64,000 nucleotides of DNA from Azadirachta indica (GCA_022749755.1 CM040440.1:19145269-19209268), one strand, 5' to 3'. Positions 1 to 12,270 are shown, counted from the stretch's first letter. Numbers and translations: made by a program. The notes: a model not told the origin generated them from the letters alone.

Positions 1-1
1 A

Positions 2-2611
2 TTGGAACAAATGGTGAAGATTCCAGAGATCGTACAGTTATTATTGTCTGAATTTTCCGATGTAGTTCCAGAGGAGATGCCAAACGGGTTACCACCTATG
101 CGGGATATACAACATAGCATTGATTTTGTGCCTGGAGCCAGTTATCCTAATTTGCCACATTATAGAATGAGTTCTAAGGAACATGAGATTTTGCAGAAGC
201 AGGTGGATGAGTTACTTAAGAAGGGGTTTATTAGGGAAAGCAAAAGTTCTTGTGCAGTTCCCGCGCTTCTAGTCCCTAAAAAGGATGGTGGTTGGCGGAT
301 GTGCGTAGATAGTAGAGCAATTAACAGAATAACCATTAGGTATCGGTTTCCAATCCCACGGTTACAAGATATGCTAGATCAGCTTGGAGAAGCAAAAGTG
401 TTTTCCAAACTTGACTTACGTAGCGGTTATCATCAAATTCGCATCAAACCTTCAGATGAGTGGAAGACAGCATTCAAGACTAAAGAGGGATTGTATGAAT
501 GGATGGTAATACCTTTCGGTTTGTCAAATGCACCAAGCATTTTTATGCGGCTTATTAATCAGGTATTGAAACTTTTTACTTTCAAGTTTGTTGTGGTATA
601 TTTTGATGACATCTTAATTTATAATACTGATGAGGAGAGTCATTTGGTTCATTTGAGGGAGGTGTTCAAAGCACTTAGGAAAAATAAGTTGTTTGTCAAC
701 TTAAAAAAATGTAATTTTATGCAGCGAAATTTAGTATTTTTGGGGTTTGTAGTTGGGGCTGACGGCATTACAGTTGATGAGTTTAAGGTTAAGGCAATTC
801 GAGAATGGCCTACACCAAAGACTGTCGAGAAAGTAAGGAGTTTTCATGAATTAACGACATTTTATCATCGGTTCATTCGTAACTTTAGCACCATCGCAGC
901 ACCTATTACTGAGTGTTTGAAGAAGGGAAAGTTTAATTGGGGTGATGAGCAAAATAAAAGTTTTGACATCTTGAAAGAAAAACTTTGTACGGCTCCTGTA
1001 TTGGCATTAGGTAACTTTGATAAGGTATTTAAGATGGAGTGTGATGCTTCGGGAATAGGTATTGGTGTTGTTCTCAATCAAGAAAGTAGACCTATTGGGT
1101 ATTTTAGCGAAAAGTTGTGTGACGCTAGACAAAAATGGTCTACGTATGACCAAAAATTTTATGCAGTATTCAGAGCATTGATGCATTGGGAGCATTACTT
1201 GATTCAGAGGGAGTTTGTGCTTTATAGTGATCACCAGGCATTGAAGTATATCAATAGTCAACATCATTTGAATAAAATACATGTTAGGTGGGTGTCATTT
1301 ATACAGAAATTTACGTTTGTATTGAAGCATAGGTCTGGGCAACAGAATAAGGTAGTTGATACTTTGAGTAGGCGAGCTACTTTATTGGTCACTTTGAGTA
1401 ATGAAATAATTGGATTTGAGGTAGTGAAAGAACAATATGCAACTGATAAAGATTTTCACATCATTTGGGATCAGTGTAATCATAATCAGCGAGCAGCAGA
1501 TTTTCTTATTCATGACGAATATCTGTTTAAAGCCAACAAATTATGCATTCCTCGTTGTTCATTACGAGAGCAGTTAATACGGGAATTACATGGTGGCGGT
1601 TTGGCTGGTCATGTGGGGCGAGACAAGACAATCGCTTTGGTGGAAGAAAGGTATTATTGGCCGCAACTTAAACGAGATGTAGGAAGAATTGTTCGGCAGT
1701 GCCAAGTGTGCCAAGTTGCTAAGGGACAGGTTCAGAACACTGAATTGTATACGCCATTACCCGTGCCTGAAAATATTTGGGAGGATGTGTCAATAGATTT
1801 TGTGCTAGGATTACCGCGTACCCAACGAGGTAATGATTCTGTTTTTGTTGTTGTGGGTCGTTTTTCAAAAATTGCACATTTTATTGTTTGTAAGAAAACT
1901 GGTGATGCAACTCATGTGGCGGGATTATACTTTAAGGAAGTTGTTCGTTTACATGGTATTCCTAAGTCTATTACTTCAGATAGGGATGTCAAATTTTTTA
2001 GTCATTTTTGGTGTACTTTATGGGAGAAATTTGATACGAAGTTACAGTACAGTAGTGCTTTTCACTCTCAAACTGATGGGCAAACAGAGGTGGTTAATCG
2101 CACATTAGGAAACATGTTGCGTTGTATTTGTGGGGAGAAGCCTAAGCAATGGGATTCAGTGTTGCCTCAAGTAGAATTTGCTTATAATAATATGATGAAT
2201 CGTTTGACTGACAAAACTCCATTTGAGGTGGTTTATTTACAGTCACCCCGTCATGTATTGGACCTGATAACTTTACTAGCATTACCAGAAATTAATAAGA
2301 CTGCAGAAAACATGGCAGAAAAGGTACAGAAAATACAAGAGGAGGTTTGTGCTAGATTGGAAGCTGCCAACAAGAAATACAAAAAAGACGCAGATCAACA
2401 TCGGAGACAGAAGATATTTCGGGAAGGAGATCTTGTCATGGCCTATTTGCGCAAAAGTCGGTTTCCTGAGATTCGTAGCAAATTGCAGAACAGAAAGTAT
2501 GGGCCATTTCGTATTGTAAAGAAGATTAATGATAATGCCTATGTGTTACAACTGCTGAATGATTGGAATATCTCAAACACTTTTAATGTAGCAGATATAT
2601 ACAAGTATTAA
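2..2611 (+). CDS. Gypsy-type pol polyprotein (RT, RNase H, integrase), 5'-partial
   Basis: About 869 residues of a retrotransposon polyprotein that enters from outside the window and stops at TAA 2609-2611. Residue numbers count from position 2. Reverse transcriptase: primer-grip side motif [13 protein letters not shown] and the catalytic box YFDD at 200-203. RNase H: first catalytic Asp at D348 (ECDASG) and SDHQAL further on. Integrase: HHCC zinc finger H530, H537, C567, C570, then the catalytic triad D599, D660, E696, with 35 residues between D660 and E696 as expected. A GPY/F-like C-terminal module follows, ending in NVADIYKY. All key catalytic residues are present, so this part could be active. 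Typical full-length gypsy polyproteins are about 1,400 to 1,600 residues, so gag, protease and the start of RT are upstream. Confidence 0.95.
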   Translation: MEQMVKIPEIVQLLLSEFSDVVPEEMPNGLPPMRDIQHSIDFVPGASYPNLPHYRMSSKEHEILQKQVDELLKKGFIRESKSSCAVPALLVPKKDGGWRMCVDSRAINRITIRYRFPIPRLQDMLDQLGEAKVFSKLDLRSGYHQIRIKPSDEWKTAFKTKEGLYEWMVIPFGLSNAPSIFMRLINQVLKLFTFKFVVVYFDDILIYNTDEESHLVHLREVFKALRKNKLFVNLKKCNFMQRNLVFLGFVVGADGITVDEFKVKAIREWPTPKTVEKVRSFHELTTFYHRFIRNFSTIAAPITECLKKGKFNWGDEQNKSFDILKEKLCTAPVLALGNFDKVFKMECDASGIGIGVVLNQESRPIGYFSEKLCDARQKWSTYDQKFYAVFRALMHWEHYLIQREFVLYSDHQALKYINSQHHLNKIHVRWVSFIQKFTFVLKHRSGQQNKVVDTLSRRATLLVTLSNEIIGFEVVKEQYATDKDFHIIWDQCNHNQRAADFLIHDEYLFKANKLCIPRCSLREQLIRELHGGGLAGHVGRDKTIALVEERYYWPQLKRDVGRIVRQCQVCQVAKGQVQNTELYTPLPVPENIWEDVSIDFVLGLPRTQRGNDSVFVVVGRFSKIAHFIVCKKTGDATHVAGLYFKEVVRLHGIPKSITSDRDVKFFSHFWCTLWEKFDTKLQYSSAFHSQTDGQTEVVNRTLGNMLRCICGEKPKQWDSVLPQVEFAYNNMMNRLTDKTPFEVVYLQSPRHVLDLITLLALPEINKTAENMAEKVQKIQEEVCARLEAANKKYKKDADQHRRQKIFREGDLVMAYLRKSRFPEIRSKLQNRKYGPFRIVKKINDNAYVLQLLNDWNISNTFNVADIYKY

Positions 2612-2672
2612 GAAGATGAAGTATTATACTCAGAGAACTTGAGGACAAGTTCATTTTCAAGTGGCGGAGAGC

Positions 2673-2970
2673 TGATGTAGGACAACCTGACTAGTGTTTT
2701 TTTTATTTTATTCAAATTATTTTTCTTTAATTTTTTATTTTTAATATTTAGCTTCTTCTCTTTTTGGTAGGAGTTCTTTTTCCTTATTTAAGTAGGTTTA
2801 AGTTTTCTCTTTTTGGTAGGAGTTCTTTTTCCTTATTTAAATAGGTTTAAGTTTTCTCTATTATAAATAGAGAGCCTACAATATTGTTTGGGCACCTTTT
2901 TTTTAATAAAATTTTATTCAAAAACTTTTGAAACTTTAGTTTCGTTTATTTTTGCGTTTCCGCTTCGTCA
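2673..2970 (+). repeat. 3' LTR of the gypsy element
   Basis: The LTR starts TGATGTAG just after the purine tract and ends CTTCGTCA, giving short imperfect inverted ends (TG...CA) and a length of 298 bp. It holds a TATA-like TATAAATA at 2862-2869 and an AATAAA at 2905-2910, in the order expected for U3-R-U5. Upstream of the TATA box lies a tandem pair of about 49 bp (roughly 2757-2805 and 2806-2854) with the core TTTTTGGTAGGAGTTC. Ends were inferred from TG/CA and the purine tract, because the 5' LTR is not visible for comparison. Confidence 0.75.
2757..2854 (+). repeat. 49-bp tandem duplication inside the LTR U3
   Basis: Two nearly identical copies sit end to end immediately upstream of the LTR TATA box; they differ at about one base (AAGTAGG against AAATAGG). 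Such U3 duplications can act as enhancer repeats in other LTR elements; that role here is inference. Confidence 0.8.
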
Positions 2971-5300
2971 GATTACAACTAATTTTGCCTGTTTTTGGCT
3001 GATACTGGTACATGTAAAATGTCTTTAGTTGTTTGAATTTCTTCCTTGGAGCATTGTATAGTGAACTAGATTTATTTGTTTTCTTTTAGCCTAAGTGATC
3101 TATTTGTGACACAGGAGTGGATGTTTGTCTTTGCTGGAACGCTGGTAGCAAGTTCCATTGAATCCAGTTGAACTTATATTGTGCATCATCATTTCATACC
3201 TACTGTGATTCTCGAATGCCATCAACCTTTCAAAGCTTCGATCTCTAGGGGAATGGGAGCAGTTCTTTGGGTTACAATGTCTGAGGTATGTTGTCAGCAA
3301 ACTGATTTTCTTCCTAAGATCTTCAATCAGTCCATGTTAAATTAACATCAGATTGACGAGGATAGTATGATTTACTTGAACACTGTTTTCTTACATCTAT
3401 TTCCTAGTAATATTGAGCTAGCGGGTAGAAGTTTGGTGAATGTAGTAATATTAAGTTAACGAATTCAAGAGTCCCTTTTGTTGATTGTGCAAACTTCTGT
3501 TCTGTTGTGTTCTGTTGGACTGTTAATTTGCCATTCAAAAGGAGACATCTAATGGAACACAATCATCAATTTGTACTCGTTTTCGTCTTTTTAGGTAATT
3601 GTATCTCCGGACTGCCACCTTGTTGGATAGAATCCAAGGCTCTTGCATAGGCTCATACCTTCCTAATCAGAAAGTGCAATTAATTACTTTAGAATGATCC
3701 TAAATGCACCAGTGGACTGGGGTGTGTAATCAGGATACTAGTTGAGTGGCTTAATTGGGCTTTTTAAAGACTTGGGGATGCTTGTTGAGGGATTAATTGG
3801 GAGTTGGGCCCTTCATTGCTGTTGGTGAGCTCAAGGTCAACAACAAACTGGGGTCGTTGAATGAATTGAAGTTAGCTCCAGTAGCGTTGAGAACTGAATA
3901 ATGGGGCCCATTCCATTGAAACTGAAGGATATTAAAAGAACTAATTTTTTTTTTAAATAATAATTTTTTCTTTTTTTTAAATCGTATAATATCAAGTTTA
4001 AACACAATTTTAAAAGGTTTAATGTTTAATATTATAAATTAGTATAAATCATCATGTTTCTATTACAAAAATTTAACATCCCATGATTTTCGATTATTTT
4101 CAACAGATTGAAAATATCAACTGCCGGATGTGTTACAGAGACATCTGAGCGACCATTGCTCACAGCCAAGTGAACCACATAATGACAATGTAAGCCAATA
4201 GTCTCTCCTCTTTCTCTGTTAATTTTTTTCTCTTATAATTTCATTTCAGATGTCATCGATGTCATCACCGTTCTCAATCATCATTTTCATTTACTACAAT
4301 ATAATATATAATATTTGGATTATTAATATATAGTTATACTTAGTTTATTCTATTTAATTAAAATTTGGATAACACGCAACTCTGACTCAATCCCATTATC
4401 CATTAACACACTATATTAATTTTATTTATTTATTTATTTATGTATCTGAATATTACAAGTTAATTAATTACGTTGGGATAAGAGTTTGTGATGAATAGGA
4501 GTTGCCCATATGTATATAAGAATTGAGATGATGCACAACCATGATGCACTTAGTCTTTGCTTTTGGTTTCAAAAGTGCTTATCCCTAAGAAGTGCTTAAA
4601 ATCAATTTTCAGATTAATTGAATGCAATAGAATAGAATAGAATCCATCACTTTTCCTGCTTCATGCTAGCAAGGGTTCCTTGTATTAAGACTATATTATC
4701 CCAATTTTCTAACTACCACATGGGCTCATTTCATCACAGATAATTGTTCTTGGTTCTTGGTTCTTGGATTAAGTTGCAACAATTATTGTCTAAAATATTA
4801 TAACTACAAGTCATCCCATAAAAATAAAAAAAAAAAAAGGTATATTGTATGTAACATTGACTTGGAAGTGGAACCTGGATTAATTACTTTAATAATCCTA
4901 ATTTAATATGCGGCAGAGGACTGATTGAACCATGGCTTCTGAGCCAAAAAGAAATAATAATGCCAAGTTGTAAATAAATGAAATAAAGAAAATGCAAGTT
5001 TTTGTTACAGCTTTTAAATAATCACAATTGAACCTCATTTTTTAAAATAAATGTCAAGTAATCATTCAAATTAAAAAAATTTGTGAGTGAGATCCCTTTT
5101 ATTAGATTTTTTTTTCACTTTTAGGTTTTAATTGACTTTGAACGATAAAATGACATAAATATTCTACTAACATATGTTGATGAATAAATTTAAAAAATTA
5201 TCTCTAATCAATGTTTTTTAAAAAATTATAATAAATATTTATATACAAAATACACTAAAAATAAAAAATAACTAATACATTTTGAAAATACAAACAATCA
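2971..5300. other. Intergenic DNA flanking the retrotransposon
   Basis: No coding region is supported. The part up to about 3900 is less AT-rich than what follows and holds an exon-like piece (about 3116-3285) set between an acceptor-like GACACAG and a donor-like GAG|GTATGT, but all three frames soon meet stops. It may be a UTR or relic of a gene interrupted by, or lying next to, the retrotransposon. From about 3900 onward the DNA is AT-rich with homopolymer runs and nothing recognisable. Confidence 0.5.
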
Positions 5301-5337
5301 AAATTCATATTAGATTTAAAAATAACAAATTATATTA

Positions 5338-5559
5338 TCAACGTTTAAGGTTTTTTAAAAATAAATTTAGTGCATTAAAATTATTAATTTTCCTCAAATT
5401 ATCACCATCACTCTCCATGTCTACAGTTCTTTCATAACCCACTTCATCTTTCACATTATGAACATAACCCAATTCATTTCTTCCATCAAAATCACCAAAT
5501 TTACAATTCTTAATTAGTTTTTCCTCAACATCAAACACCACCGTCAATTCTTCACCCAT
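5338..5559 (-). pseudogene. Short ORF of 73 codons, possible gene relic
   Basis: A 73-codon ATG-initiated frame sits in strongly AT-rich DNA. Its product is acidic and looks protein-like, with EELTVVFDVEEKLI near the start and GYERTVDMESDGDN in the middle, rather than the Lys/Asn/Phe/Ile mix expected from random AT-rich sequence. The DNA upstream is a purine-rich run and the DNA downstream is featureless. I do not recognise the family with confidence. It could be the N-terminal remnant of a transposase-derived or other dispersed gene. Without a search this remains a weak call. Confidence 0.25.
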
Positions 5560-8380
5560 AGATTAAAAAAAATGAAGAAATCAAACAAAAAGAAGAAATG
5601 AAAAACCACCAACTAGTAATTTTTCACCCATTTATTAAAAAAAAAAGAAGAAAAAGAAGAAAATTCTAGAAAGAAAAAAAAGAAAGAAGTTAGGATTTTT
5701 TTTTTTATTAAATATAATTTATTTTTTATTTTTTAATTTTAATTTTAAATTACAATGACTATTACACCCTCTTTAATCATAACAGTGATGGAAAAAAATC
5801 TAAAGAAGGGAGTTTTACTGACAAATATTTTTGTTTTGGGTAACTATTTAAAATTTATTTTTAACAGTGGGGTCTAACTGTCATTTTTCCTTTAAAATAT
5901 TATTTTTGGAAATTAAAAAAATAATAATAAAAAATAATTTTTTGAAATAAAAAATAAAAATTTATTGTGTAATCACTTAACACTATGCTAGGTGTTAGTG
6001 GGTCATTTGTAAACTTAGTATTTACTTTTTGTCTGAAAATTGAATACGAATAAAATTTTAACGTTATTGAAATATGAATCTAATTAATATATTTACTTTT
6101 TTACTTTATGCATTTGAATATAAATGTTAAGTTATTTGTTTTTATAAAAATAAAAAAATTAAAATTGATATTTTAAAATATGTGCTCTAATAAATTTGAA
6201 ACCGATATGTTAAGTAATAAATTAATAGTATTATTGAAAAATAAAATATTTAATTTATTTAGACATTTAGTTATTTAAATTTAAGTTAAAATTTTTAATT
6301 AAATTATATTTAAATGTTTTTAATAAATATTCAAATATGAATTTAAAAAGAAGAGTCTTGAATATCTAAATAATTATATTTAGATTTTAATTAGAAAAAC
6401 AAACAAGCCCTTAATACGTATGTATAGAATACTTTTTCCACAATAGATTTATTCTTAAATTTTTTTTATCTTAATCGGCTAGAAAAAATAGTAAATAAAT
6501 TATTAAAATTATAAAAATTTAAGTAAAATAATGAAGTGAGACAAATAGTATTATTAATTAGTAGCAACATGGGATTATACTATTTTGCTAGTAAATTCGA
6601 AGTGTAAAGAGTATCTTTTAATCAAGAAAACGTGTAGGTGAAGAAAATGGAATCATCGGCACCTTGTTTGTATTATTTAGAAACAAAAATCAAGTTATAA
6701 ATGTGTAGTCCAACAAGCCAAACGTTGCTTTCTTGTCAACCAATTTGAGGCATGATTGATAATTACACTGAATTGACCAAAAACACATAAAGGGCTGGTT
6801 ATAATTCCCATATGAAATTTGGCCTAATCTAATCACCCAACCCAAATAACAAAACACAATGTTAGTTGTCTCAACTACAGGCAAAATATACATACATCGA
6901 CTTGACCAATTCAACACTCAAACCTTAACCTTTACACAACACGTAAAATAGAAAACACACCCGACTGTTTGACAAAATGATAATGATAGCATAATCCATG
7001 CGTATTATGTGAGATGATGATAACATCTAGATGTTGAGAATTATGCCGTGTATTTATTGCATTATAACTATTATTAGTCAAAAACTTTTTTTTTTTTTAT
7101 ATTCTTTTGTTTCATTTGGTTATCTATGTATTTTATTTTTATTAAAAGAAATCTAAATTTTAAATTATTAATAGTAAGGGTTTTTGAGTGTTTTTTTTTT
7201 AAAGGTTAAAAGAGATTTTTTTTTTTTTAAAAATTTTTTAAAAAGGTTAAATTGTTTTAAATGTACTTATTTTATTTTAATATCTTTACTTTATACTTTA
7301 AAATTTATCAATTAAAATAATTATATAATTTTTATTAAAAAATATTTATGATAATGAAATAATTAATAAATCCTATATTAAAAAGAAAAATTATTTATAA
7401 AAACTTTATTCGTAAAATTTTTAATTCTTCAAAAAAATTTAACTTGAAAATTATGCTAAAAGAAATGTTAAACATAATGAAACAAATAATAAAGGCATGT
7501 GATCATGTGATGTGATGTGATGGATTGATGGTGTGATAGAGAGAAGAAAGCCGTTGAGTTAAGGGTTTGGTTTGGTTTGGTTTGAGGGAGAACATAATTA
7601 TCTAAAGAAAAAGACTTCACATTGATTCAATGCACAATACAGTACTAGATTTGTCTCGATACCAAAGGGAGGGGCAGGTAGTGGAGGAGGTAAAGGCCAA
7701 AGGGGGTGTCAAGAAGACAACATTTTGTGTAAATTCAATTGGGTGAAAGGTATTTTTGAATCATTATTAAAGTGGTGTGTAGAAATCTTTGTCAATATGA
7801 GTGGGTTTTGGTCATCCACAACAATACATGTAGTTGTGTTTTCAATTATTAATTAATAAATTACATGTCTAATAGTGCATGCACTCGTGAAAAAGGTGTA
7901 GTAGTAGTTGTGTTGATAAAGTGTTTTTTCTCTATTATTCTAAAGTACTCCTCTCCTATCTCCATAGATATAGAATATGTGTTTTAATTAAAAAACTTGT
8001 AAATTTAATATTATTAAAAAAAAACTAATTATATATAAAATAAACCACGTTCAATATAAGTTGGCAATAATTTAAGGTAATTTATTATAAATTGAAAATA
8101 ATATTTTGATATTTTAGATTAATTTTTTTTTGGGTATATCTTTTTCATGATATTTAAACTTTTCTTTTTTTATTTTTTTTTATAAATATCTTGTTTGTTA
8201 TAAAATATTAGTGTTAGAAAAAGAATATCAAATAGGAAAACAGTGCTTATTATTGAAAAGAAATATTAAGATATATATATATATATCAGGAAATGGGAAG
8301 AATAAAAGCTGAGTGACAAAAAAAAAAAAAAAAAAGAAAGAAGATGATTAGTTACATAAACCAACATAATGTTTATTTGT
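5560..8380. other. AT-rich intergenic DNA without genes
   Basis: Apart from the MITE-like stretch near 6000-6410, this is AT-rich sequence with many poly(A) and poly(T) runs and short (TA)n tracts (for example 8273-8286). I see no conserved ORF, tRNA or other RNA gene. Confidence 0.6.
5996..6413. mobile_element. Possible hAT-type MITE
   Basis: The left end reads TTAGTGGGTCATTTGT and the right end, in reverse complement, reads TTAAGGGCTTGTTTG, giving loosely matching termini around an AT-rich core with no ORF. GGGC(T)TGTTTG-like ends are common in plant hAT-derived miniature elements. I could not find a clean 8-bp target duplication, so this is tentative. Confidence 0.3.
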
Positions 8381-8390
8381 TGAGTGTGTG

Positions 8391-8480
8391 AGAATGAGAA
8401 TGAGAATGAGAATGAGAATGAGAATGAGATGCACACGCAAAGGCAAAGACAAAGGCAAAGGCGAAGGCAAAGGCAAACGC
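8391..8480 (+). repeat. Two adjacent hexanucleotide microsatellites
   Basis: Six copies of AGAATG occupy 8391-8426. After a 10-bp gap, a second six-base array of GCAAAG units with a few substitutions (GCAAAG, ACAAAG, GCGAAG) runs from about 8437 to 8480. Both are purine-rich on the plus strand. They create low-complexity reading frames on both strands that are not genes. Confidence 0.9.
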
Positions 8481-9091
8481 AATGCATACATGTACAACAC
8501 GACAATCTCTATAGTTGGAAGACAAACAACAATAAAACAAGTTGTTATGGTTGTGGTAGTAGTTGTAGATAATTGAATTACCAAACAAAACTATTAGATA
8601 AAAAATTAAAATGAGAAACAAATGTAGACAATTGTGATTGGAACAAATGTCTTTCGTCTCAAAAAGAAAAGGCCGCCAACAATCAACACACAAAACGGAA
8701 AGGCGAAACAAGCCCATCTCATCAATTTTTTTTTTTTTTTTTTAAAAATTTTATAATATGTATTATTATATTTGTTTGGTTTGAAAAAAATGAGATGAGA
8801 ATGAATGAAAGAAACACAAATATGTGTGTGAATGGGGGATCATGGGGGTTATTTCAGTTCCACCCAACCGGCACTAACAGCCAAAAGGCTGTTCCTCTTC
8901 AGCTTCCTAGTTGTTGACCCCAACCCACTACATGACAAAAGCATACCCTCTTATCATCCTATCCTATGGTGGCCCGCACGTTTAACTTAAATTAGGAAGC
9001 TAAACTTGAATTTACCTTTTCTTTTTTCTTTTTTATTAAAAATAATAATATTTATATAAAAATGAAATCAATCAGTTGCAATTAGAAAGAC

Positions 9092-9116
9092 GAGAGAGAG
9101 AGAGAGAGAGAGAGAA
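9092..9116 (+). repeat. (GA)n microsatellite
   Basis: About 12 GA units, followed by a long purine-rich stretch (AAAAGACC, AAAAAAAC, AAGAAAGG) to about 9190. Confidence 0.85.
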
Positions 9117-9312
9117 GGACAAAAGACCAAAAAAAACAAAAAAAAAAAAGAAAAAAAAGAAAGAAAGGTAAAAAAGAAGGTGTAGAAGAACAAAACAACA
9201 CGGCAGTGCAAATAAATTGTAAATAAATATTTAGAAATGAAATGCAATGTGTTTTTGTTTGTTTGGTAATTGGTATCATGGTATGTATGGGATGTGTGAG
9301 TGAGAGCCACAT

Positions 9313-9342
9313 GCTTAGCTTAGCTTAGCTTAGCTTAGCTTA
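9313..9342 (+). repeat. (GCTTA)6 pentanucleotide repeat
   Basis: Six perfect GCTTA copies followed by a variant GCTTG and TTTGC-type units. Shorter runs of the same unit recur near 15780-15803 and 31450-31470. Confidence 0.9.
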
Positions 9343-9554
9343 GCTTGGCTTTGCTTTGCCACCCCACCACCCTTTATTTTTATTTATATTTTATAATATT
9401 ACATAACGACAACATTTGCTTTGCCTTGCTTTGCTTTTGCTTCCATTTTTACAATACAAAATGCTCTAACACCACCCTCCTATTTTCTTATTTTATTTGT
9501 AAAGTTGGGTGGGTGCTGCACTGCATGGTTTCAAAAAAAAGCAGGGCGATATCG

Positions 9555-9584
9555 ATACATACATACATACATACATACATACAT
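9555..9584 (+). repeat. (ATAC)n microsatellite
   Basis: Seven or more perfect ATAC units directly after GATATCG. Confidence 0.9.
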
Positions 9585-10040
9585 TTGTAATAAGCAAACA
9601 AGTCTTTCAACTTAAGGAATTAATTGGCTGTGACCACTTTATATTATATATAAGTGAAATTGATGAAGTAATAATTGAGTTTAATATTTTTGTTTTCTCC
9701 AGCTACAAAAGTTAAAAGTTAAAATTTAAAAATTCTTAGAGAATAAAACAAACAATCACAAAATGTTTTTGTCACTTTTTTTCTTTTTTTTAAAAAAAAT
9801 TGTCATTATATTCTTATCATATAAATAAGACGTTTATCACATTAAAATTTCTCATTACAAGATAATAAAGACAAATTGTTATCTTCTAATCCTTCTCGTT
9901 CCCTCCAAAATTCCAGATAAAGATATGACAATTCTTTAGTTTACAGTCTACACAACCAAGCTTCAATTTTTTTTTTAAATTTATTTTTTATTTTCTCCCA
10001 TTTGTAAAAACATTGTAAAAGATGATACAAGCCCGGGCGC

Positions 10041-10062
10041 TTGCCCTTGCCCTTGCCCTTGT
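10041..10062 (+). repeat. Short (TTGCCC)n array
   Basis: Three to four copies of TTGCCC next to a GCCCGGGC palindrome (10031-10038), a small GC-rich island in AT-rich DNA. Confidence 0.7.
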
Positions 10063-10120
10063 GCACATGAATAAACTTGGAAATTTTAAGAAAACAAAAA
10101 TTTAAATTGAGAATCTATCT

Positions 10121-10143
10121 TTATATATATATATATATATATA
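10121..10143 (+). repeat. (TA)n microsatellite
   Basis: About 11 TA units in intergenic DNA upstream of the GID1 gene. Confidence 0.85.
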
Positions 10144-10475
10144 AGCCTAGCAAGCGGGAGTGGGAGTGCCCACTTTATTAGAAAGATTTCTTAGGAATAC
10201 TCTATTTGTACGATTTCCCATAACAGAATTAATCAACGGTTCTGATTAACTTCAAGTACAAATTAGTAATGCCCCCAACAAAGTACCCCCCCACTTTCCC
10301 CCCATTTCTTTTGTTTGTTTTTGTCAAAACCTTTTTCTCCTCACATGATTGCTTCAATCTTTTTTTAATCGAACAAATCAACGGTGCAGCGATTGGCTAT
10401 CGGCGGACCCACATGATGTGTCACTCAAAGAAAAATCTATCAATCAAGCCCCACCAAAAAGCATGCTCAATAAAA

Positions 10476-10981
10476 CACGTGGCTAATTAAGAGTGTTACA
10501 ATATCCATCAAAAAGGGTCCCACAGGAGGGAGGGGAGAGTGTTGAATGTGGTTTGATCATCGTATCAACTTGCTTTGAGACCAGGACTTTTGAAGGAAGT
10601 GTTTTGAGACCGGGACCCATCACGTAATGCGAGATCTCTGAGATCGACACGCGTCCTTATTCAAGATTGATTAGAAAATAGAAATACACGCTCTATAGAA
10701 TACGACAAAATCCAATGCCTACCTTAGGTGGACCCCGTAAAGTTAAAAATTTTATTAAAAAATAAAAGAGAAAAGGTGCCCCTCCCTCCTATAGAGAGGC
10801 TCGTCTCCATTCCAGTCCAGACTCTGACAAAAAACATGCCGTCACGCGCTTTCCGCTAGAGGACAAAACACGTGGTCTTGCTCAGTGGCAGTTTGGTGGT
10901 TTGATTCGGATGGGGGCTAATTTAGGAAATGAAGGAGAGGTTAGGCAAAAGAGTAGAGACGGAACCCTTTGTCGCCACGTG
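10476..10981. promoter_or_regulatory. Cluster of three G-boxes upstream of the GID1 gene
   Basis: The palindromic hexamer CACGTG occurs at 10476-10481, 10869-10874 and 10976-10981, about 1.3 to 1.8 kb before the GID1 start codon. CACGTG is the core bound by plant bHLH (for example PIF) and bZIP (ABRE-type) factors. The sequence shows the motifs; that they regulate the gene is inference. Confidence 0.5.
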
Positions 10982-11639
10982 CCTTGGCGTCGGCCGCACG
11001 CAGGAAACTCTTGTCTGCTTCTTTTTATTTGTTTTCTGAGACAAATTTCTAATCGAGTACAGCTACTGCCAGAGCCTGCTTTTGGCTACTTCCCCGACCC
11101 AACCCCATCACTCTTCTCCTTTCTTTATTACCAAATTATTTATTTTCAGTCAACTTTTCTCATTTCTCTGTTATCTTATTAGTATTTTTTCTCTTATTTT
11201 TTTTTTAAACAAGTTTTCAATATCTTATATTGTTATCTTATTAGTACTTATTTCTTTAATTTCCTTCATTAACATAATTCGAGGAAAAAAATTTATCTAA
11301 TAAATTTAAAAAATGTTGAGTTTAGTGTAAGTGTAACGGGTTTAAAGCCTGACTTCTGTTAACAAACAAATTTTGAAAAAATAGAAAATCAAATTTTTTG
11401 GGGGCGTAAGTATTGGAATTTAAGAGAATAGTCAAAAGGTTCAAAAGACAAGAGTGGCAGTATCCACCTCCTCCTAAGTCTAAAAACTTTTCGTTCACAG
11501 CACACAACGACGACAACAACAACAACAGCAATAATAATAAATAAATAAGGGGAGTGTAAAGCAAACGGAGAATACAAAAACATTATTCTAAAAAAGAAAA
11601 TAAAAAAAAATGTTTGTTAATTTGTCTATATTAAAAACA

Positions 11640-12067
11640 AAACGGGCATAGGCCCCACTTCAACAGTTAAATTCGGCCGCCCGGTTTGTCGTCTCTTTCG
11701 TCTCCGTTCTCCTCCGAAGCTCCCCTCTATCTCCCCCCTTTCTCCCTCCCTCCGTCCCTCCCTCCTTTGCATTTGACTCTTTCTCTCTCTCTCTCTCTCT
11801 CTTAAAAATCAATCTATTTGGAGTGTACTTTCTCTATCTATATGCGTGTAACTAAGCTCTACATACATGATACAATAACAATAGATAGATAGATAAATAT
11901 ATCCTTCTCTCTTCTTTCTAACTATCTATCTTTCGTTCTTTCTATCTCTCTCTCTCTCTTTTCTTTCATCAGAGACAAGTGTCTTTTCTTGTTCAGAAAC
12001 TCCTAACGAGGAATCCATCAAAACTATTTTCAAGTACAAATACACAGACCACCCGCATCATAACAAT

Positions 12068-12108
<41 letters not shown>

Positions 12109-12270
12109 TTTGTGAGTGTGTTGCTGGTTTTTTGTACACACTGTTTCTTCATGTCTTAAAAGCTTTTTCTTTCTTGGTTACTTTTCTTGAATTATGATGC
12201 TTCTTCTTTGAAGATCACATTGTCTTCTGGGTTGTTTAAAGTCCCCCGGTGCTCTCTTGGGTTTTCCGCT
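11640..12270 (+). promoter_or_regulatory. Proximal promoter and 5' leader region of the GID1 gene
   Basis: A pyrimidine-rich stretch on the plus strand, with (CT)n tracts at about 11781-11802, 11946-11960 and 12070-12103, runs into the start codon at 12271. Two minimal upstream ORFs lie late in it: ATG at 12151 (two codons plus stop) and ATG at 12194 (five codons plus stop). Pyrimidine-rich leaders are typical of dicot core promoters and 5' UTRs. The transcription start was not located. Confidence 0.6.

Larger units (their letters stand above)
1..2970 (+). mobile_element. Ty3/gypsy LTR retrotransposon, 3' part
   Basis: The window opens inside a long-terminal-repeat retrotransposon on the plus strand. 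It shows an open pol frame (RT, RNase H, integrase), a short spacer, a purine-rich tract (GTGGCGGAGAGC, about 2661-2672) and then a 3' LTR that begins TG and ends CA. Pol order RT-RH-IN is the Ty3/gypsy (Metaviridae) order, not Ty1/copia. The gag, protease and 5' LTR lie outside the window. The open frame has no stop over 869 codons, so the copy is either young or under recent constraint. The lineage was not fixed: the integrase tail carries a GPY/F-like module ([10 protein letters not shown]) but I see no chromodomain after it. Confidence 0.93.

Noticed and set aside
8266..8717. Several overlapping frames on both strands rich in Ser/Phe/His or in Glu-Asn and Met-Arg pairs
   Set aside because: They are produced by the hexanucleotide microsatellites; all frames of a 6-bp repeat are open, so openness carries no meaning.
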